20,716 bases of DNA from positions 1 through 20,716 of the forward strand of contig RBNI01001833.1 of assembly GCA_003990745.1 (NCBI GenBank), written 5' to 3'. The notes below the pieces were generated by a model. That model had not been told where the DNA came from. It did not search any database and saw only the letters and a list, made by a program, of their open reading frames with translations. The stretch is from Jimgerdemannia flammicorona (Eukaryota; Mucoromycota; Endogonomycetes; Endogonales; Endogonaceae). The position numbers and the translations under genes were made by a program. Below are positions 17,265-20,716 of this stretch, piece after piece (position 1 is the first letter of the stretch; every line of letters starts with the position of its first letter).

Positions 17265-17313
<49 letters not shown>
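14724..17313 (+). pseudogene. LINE copy 2, endonuclease, reverse transcriptase and 3' end
   Basis: Plus-strand readings through stops show the non-LTR retrotransposon order. LSGNFNIV then SILLDRTNSE (about 14907-14962) stand where the endonuclease has G-D-F-N. LQYDNLPLFNIIL (about 15493-15532) resembles the RT R-Q-G-D-P-L-x-P-L-L-F-N box. SGAKLNKYKCEMMILDN (about 15742-15792) is the RT region after the Y-A-D-D box, which is too decayed to read. LPVARGGLWLINFLKRL (about 16125-16180) is typical of the region after RT. A cysteine-containing segment (CEEYYN, about 16716-16735) is shared with copies 1 and 3. The tail is 46 A residues at 17268-17313. Stops are mostly TAG at former Gln and Trp codons. 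It continues the LINE started upstream, across the copy B insertion. Confidence 0.85.
17268..17313 (+). other. Poly-A tail of LINE copy 2
   Basis: 46 consecutive A residues end the LINE sequence. No convincing target duplication was found to the left, because the 5' end of the element is not resolved. Confidence 0.9.
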
Positions 17314-17315
<2 letters not shown>

Positions 17316-17583
17316 AAAAATAGAATGAGTTGATCAAATAAATAAATTATAGTATTGTGGTATACTAATAATCTGAGAATACTAACTGTTCACTGTTTTT
17401 TTAAGCTATGATATAGTCTTTCTCTTGTTTTTTTTTTTTTTTTTTTTTTTTTTTATTTTTTTTTGAAAATTTTTTTTTTCTCTTATGATCTTATTGAGAA
17501 AATCTTTATATTGATATAAAATAGTATTATATAATTATTATTTCTCTTTTACATTTCACTCTTATCTTTACTCTTATTATTTT
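17314..17583. other. AT-rich spacer with a long poly-T run
   Basis: Contains a 27-T run at 17428-17454 followed by further T tracts to about 17480. This could be the poly-A tail of a minus-strand retroposon, but no element body was recognised on its right. Confidence 0.4.
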
Positions 17584-18685
17584 AATTAGTACTCTCAATG
17601 AATCAAATTGAATCAAATTGAATCCAAATTCAATTTGATTCAAATCAATTTGAATTGAGATTCAATTTAATTTAAATTTCAATTTGAATCTAAATTTTAT
17701 AAAATTCAATAACTTGACAAAAACATGTCCAGATTTAATTATTATTATTGTACTGGATTCGCCTTTTTAAGGTGAATCCAACAAGCTAAAATACATCAAA
17801 TTTAGATATGTTTTTGTCAAGATATTGCATTTCAAAGTTTGACTTCAAATCAGACCTTAATTTACAAACCTAAATTTTTGAAATTTAATAATGTGACGAA
17901 AACATGTCCGAATTTAATGATCTTTATTAAACTAGATTCACCTTATCATAGCAAATCCAATAAGCTAATATATATCAGATTTGGATATGTTTTTGTCATG
18001 TTATTGAATTTTAAAGTTAGCCTTTGAATAAGACCTCAATTCATGAACCTAAATATTTGAAATTCCATATCATGATGAAAATATGTCCAAATTTAATGTT
18101 CTTTATTAGCCTAGATTCATCTTATAAAGGTGAATCCATAAAGCTAAAATATATCAAATTTGGATATGTTTCATCAAGTTATTGTATTTCAAAGTTTAAC
18201 TTCAAATCAGACCTCAATTTACAAACCTAAATTTTTAAAATTCAATAACCTGACAAAAACATATCCAAATTTAATGATCTTTATTGTACTGGATTCACCT
18301 TATTAAGGTGAATCTAATAAGCAAAAATATATCAAATTTGGATATGTTTTTTTCAAGTTATTGTATTCTAAATTTTGATTTTCAATTTCAAATTGAATCA
18401 GATCTCAATTTTAAATCTAAATATTTGAAATATAATAACATAATGAAAACATATTCAAATCTAATGATATTTGTTATACTGGATTCACCTTATCAAGATA
18501 AATCCAACAAGCTAAAATATATCAAATTTGGATATATTTTTATTGAATTATTATATTTCAAATTTTGACTTTCAATTTTAAATCAAATCAGATCTCAATT
18601 TAATTTGAATATTTTGAATTAGATCCCCAATTTGATTCAATTCTCTTTAATTCAAATTGATTCAATTTATTTGTGAGTACTAGTT
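17584..18685. mobile_element. AT-rich element with short inverted ends and hairpin satellite
   Basis: The left end is AATTAGTACTC (17584-17594) and the right end GAGTACTAGTT (18675-18685), inverted copies with one C/T mismatch. Inside each end lies a block of AATTTGATTC/GAATCAAATT words (17600-17690 and about 18615-18670) that prolongs the imperfect inverted symmetry. The middle is the 180-bp tandem array. TTAA occurs at 17582-17585 and 18686-18689, but overlaps the left end, so a target duplication is not proven. There is no transposase. It resembles a non-autonomous DNA element or MITE with an amplified core; that is inference. Confidence 0.5.
17707..18600. repeat. Tandem array of five ~180-bp units, each a nested hairpin
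   Basis: Units begin near 17707, 17886, 18066, 18243 and 18433 (spacing 179, 180, 177, 190). In unit 1 the arms 17707-17736 and 17798-17827 are inverted copies over 30 bp, with 26 matching bases. An inner stem (17755-17765 with 17769-17779, GGATTCGCCTT/AAGGTGAATCC) lies in the loop. Unit 4 keeps the inner stem best (ggattcacctt, four bases, aaggtgaatc). Because the spacing is close to a multiple of three, short ORFs recur with a similar peptide in successive units; I do not call them genes. Confidence 0.85.
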
Positions 18686-19737
18686 TTAATCTTCTTTTTT
18701 CTTTAATAACTATATTTCTCTGCTAATTAAGTATTACTTTATTCCTGATTATTTTAGAATTAGTTTCTTCTACATATTTTGAAAGTATTATCATACTTTA
18801 TTTTATCTTAGATATATTTATATATAAGATAGTAACTTAATATGTCATTATATGATTTTATACTATTTTATCAGTTTTATATATTTATTTATAATATATA
18901 AAATATATAACTTACATATTATTAATAAAATTACTTCTTTTATTTATTACTATAAGATTATATATTCAAACCTACTATACTACTTTATTGGATATTTATT
19001 TCTCTAGACTAATTATATATTATTTTTCTATCTCTTTATTTTTAAATTTATTAATATAGCTATAAAAATATAAAATACTATTCTATATTATAGATAATCA
19101 GATAATTTATCTAGTTAATTATAAATAGTAAAATCTGCTATCTACTCTATATTAAGTATAAAATTATTAAAAATACTAAATTGTAGTAAGAAATTATATA
19201 TTTAATAAATATTATAAGTAAAGTAGTAGAGAATATAATTAGTAGTAGAGAATATAATTAAATAAATACATAGTTACTAGCTAATAAACATAATAAAAAT
19301 ATAGATAATTTTGACATATTGAAATATATTAATATCAATAAAATAATATATTATATAGATTAATATTACTTAGTAATAATAATAGTTTAAAGGGTTTATT
19401 TTCATTTTTTTAAAAAAAAGTAATTACTAATTTTATTTTATTATATTATATATTATCTTATTTTACTTTTAACAATATATATAAATAATACTTCATTTTT
19501 TATTAAAATATAAACTATTTTGAGTATTTTTAATATTATTTTTACTATTTTTTATAATATAAGAATATTAGAGAGATTGTTTAAATATTTTATCTACTTT
19601 ATATTAAATAGATGAAAAATAATAAGATCTTAGGAAAAATGTATTATTAATAAAAATATTTAACTTCAAAGAGAACAAACAGAGATAATAATTTATTATA
19701 GATAAAAATATATAAGATTTAGAAAGCATATTTCTTA
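18686..19737. other. Extremely AT-rich sequence, no gene seen
   Basis: Almost entirely A and T, with stops in every frame. The only structure noted is a 19-bp tandem duplication (agtagtagagaatataatt, twice) at about 19222-19259. It may be fully decayed transposon sequence. Confidence 0.6.
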
Positions 19738-19949
19738 AAAATTTAATTTAAATCCTATTTTTCAAAATATAATAACTTGACAAATATATATCTAACTTTA
19801 GCTTATTAGATTCTTCTAAATAATATAAATCTAACTATTAAATCTAGACATATTTTTATTAAATTATTATATTTCTATAAATAGTATTTGAATCAGATCC
19901 CCAATTTGATTTAAGTTGAATTAATTCAATTTATTTAAGAGTACTAGTT
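19738..19949. repeat. Partial, one-unit copy of the hairpin element
   Basis: It begins with the same word that precedes unit 1 (taatttaaat, compare about 17668). It carries one diverged hairpin unit (left arm about 19768, right arm about 19845-19870), then the shared right flank 'cagatccccaatttgatt', and ends with the identical GAGTACTAGTT at 19939-19949. The left inverted end is missing. Confidence 0.7.
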
Positions 19950-20019
19950 CTTATATATTTTAAATTAATATAAAACTTTATTATTATATCTAATTTAATA
20001 TTGTAACATAGCAGATATG

Positions 20020-20716
20020 AAACTTAATAAGTTGGTAGGATTTTATCTTTGACCAAGTAGTTGGCAGACAGTAAGGATTGGTAAGGAGTAGAACTGGGCA
20101 GGAGTCTGGTTATAGAGTGCTGAGGTGTAGAGGTGGCTTCCTCCCAAGTTCTAGACAGTATAGTGGTAGATACTATGGAGAAATATCATGTTGAATTTTC
20201 ATGCTAGACATCTGATAGATGGTGGCCGATTAGACTGTGAGGAGTATTATAATATAGGATAAGTTGTGGAATTTGTACAGATACCAGAACATTGGCTGAG
20301 AGAGTGTGAGGTTCTGAGAGACTTTTGGATATTGGTAGGGGTATGGTTGAGTGTGAAGAGGAGGCTGGATAGAGAGACAGATCACTAGGAGGACTTGAAA
20401 TCTCAGTTAGTAGGTGGTATAGGCAATAGATGGCTTACTGTAGGGTAGATTCTAGCTATATAAGTAGGGCTGGCTAGATATTAGCTCTATGTTTTTGAGG
20501 AGGGGTGGCAGTTGGATATATAGAAGAAGTTGTTAAGATAGGAGTAGTTGATGGGAGATTTGCTAGCTATATGGTGGGTTGGATGGGGCCCTCAGAGTAG
20601 GCAATAGTATTGCATAGTGAAAGAGATTTGTAAACAAAGTGGTGGGCAGGTAGCAATGGTGAATAATAAAGTGGTGTTTCATTAAGAGGGGGTAGGAAGA
20701 GGGGGGGAGCTCTCTA
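20020..20716 (+). mobile_element. LINE copy 3, 3' region, cut by the window edge
   Basis: Aligns with 1830-2244 plus 8964 onward (copy 1) and with about 16520 onward (copy 2). The post-RT protein region is the least decayed of the three: CEEYYNIG (about 20238-20261), FVQIPEHWLREC and LVGGIGNRWLTVG are readable, interrupted by TAG/TAA/TGA at what look like Trp and Gln codons. The left end, within AT-rich DNA, is probably a 5' truncation, a common outcome of LINE insertion. The 3' tail is not reached. Confidence 0.8.

Noticed and set aside
17839..18568. Three overlapping plus-strand ORFs of 62-94 codons with a recurring peptide in the hairpin array.
   Set aside because: They follow from a tandem unit whose length is close to a multiple of three. 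Successive units are interrupted by stops and the hairpin symmetry explains the conservation better. No known protein motif.
20002..20016. tgtaacatagcagat resembles the first 15 bases of the left LTR (tgtaatatagcagat).
   Set aside because: Similarity stops after these bases and no CA-ended LTR follows. Probably chance, or at most a tiny LTR fragment.

Overview
This window is a eukaryotic repeat desert, most like an AT-rich, repeat-silenced block of a filamentous fungal genome. No intact host gene is visible, apart from one well-preserved reading frame running off the left edge. Almost everything else is transposable-element sequence. The older copies are drowned in TpA, TAG and CTA, as expected from repeat-induced point mutation (RIP) or deamination of methylated cytosine. 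The fungal assignment is an inference from these element families and this decay pattern; no species is recognised.

Layout. 1-302: C-terminal end of an unknown protein. 309-690: an LTR-like segment with 70-73 bp tandem repeats, a TATA box and AATAAA. 680-1600: AT-rich decay, possibly a Ty1/Copia gag remnant. 1600-2244 and 8964-9297: the 3' part of a non-LTR retrotransposon (LINE copy 1), split by a complete 6.7-kb Ty3/Gypsy element at 2245-8959 on the minus strand. That element has 465/463-bp LTRs, a CTAT target duplication, a primer binding site and a polypurine tract. Its gag-pol is a single frame (gag, CCHC knuckle, protease, Cys/His cluster, dUTPase, RT, RNase H, integrase), broken by 12 in-frame stops and two frameshifts. 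A small additional ORF follows integrase.

9530-10285: a heavily decayed Ty1/Copia reverse transcriptase on the plus strand. 10286-11410: copy A of an unrecognised polyadenylated retroposon. 11430-13505 and 14708-17313: LINE copy 2 (ORF1, endonuclease, RT, 3' tail, 46-nt poly-A). It is interrupted at 13506-14707 by retroposon copy B, which has its own poly-A tail and a 16-bp target duplication. 17584-18685: an AT-rich element with short inverted ends. It carries five tandem ~180-bp units, each of which folds into a long hairpin with a second hairpin in its loop. 18686-19737: extremely AT-rich, with no gene seen. 19738-19949: a one-unit relative of the hairpin element. 20020-20716: LINE copy 3, running off the right edge.

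The insertions give a relative history: decayed Copia and LINE sequence first, then the Ty3/Gypsy element into LINE copy 1 and retroposon B into LINE copy 2. The younger insertions are visibly less mutated. The most notable items are the dUTPase between protease and RT, the extra 3' ORF of that element, the hairpin satellite, and the unrecognised 1.2-kb retroposon. No rRNA, tRNA, CRISPR array or bacterial-type operon was seen.
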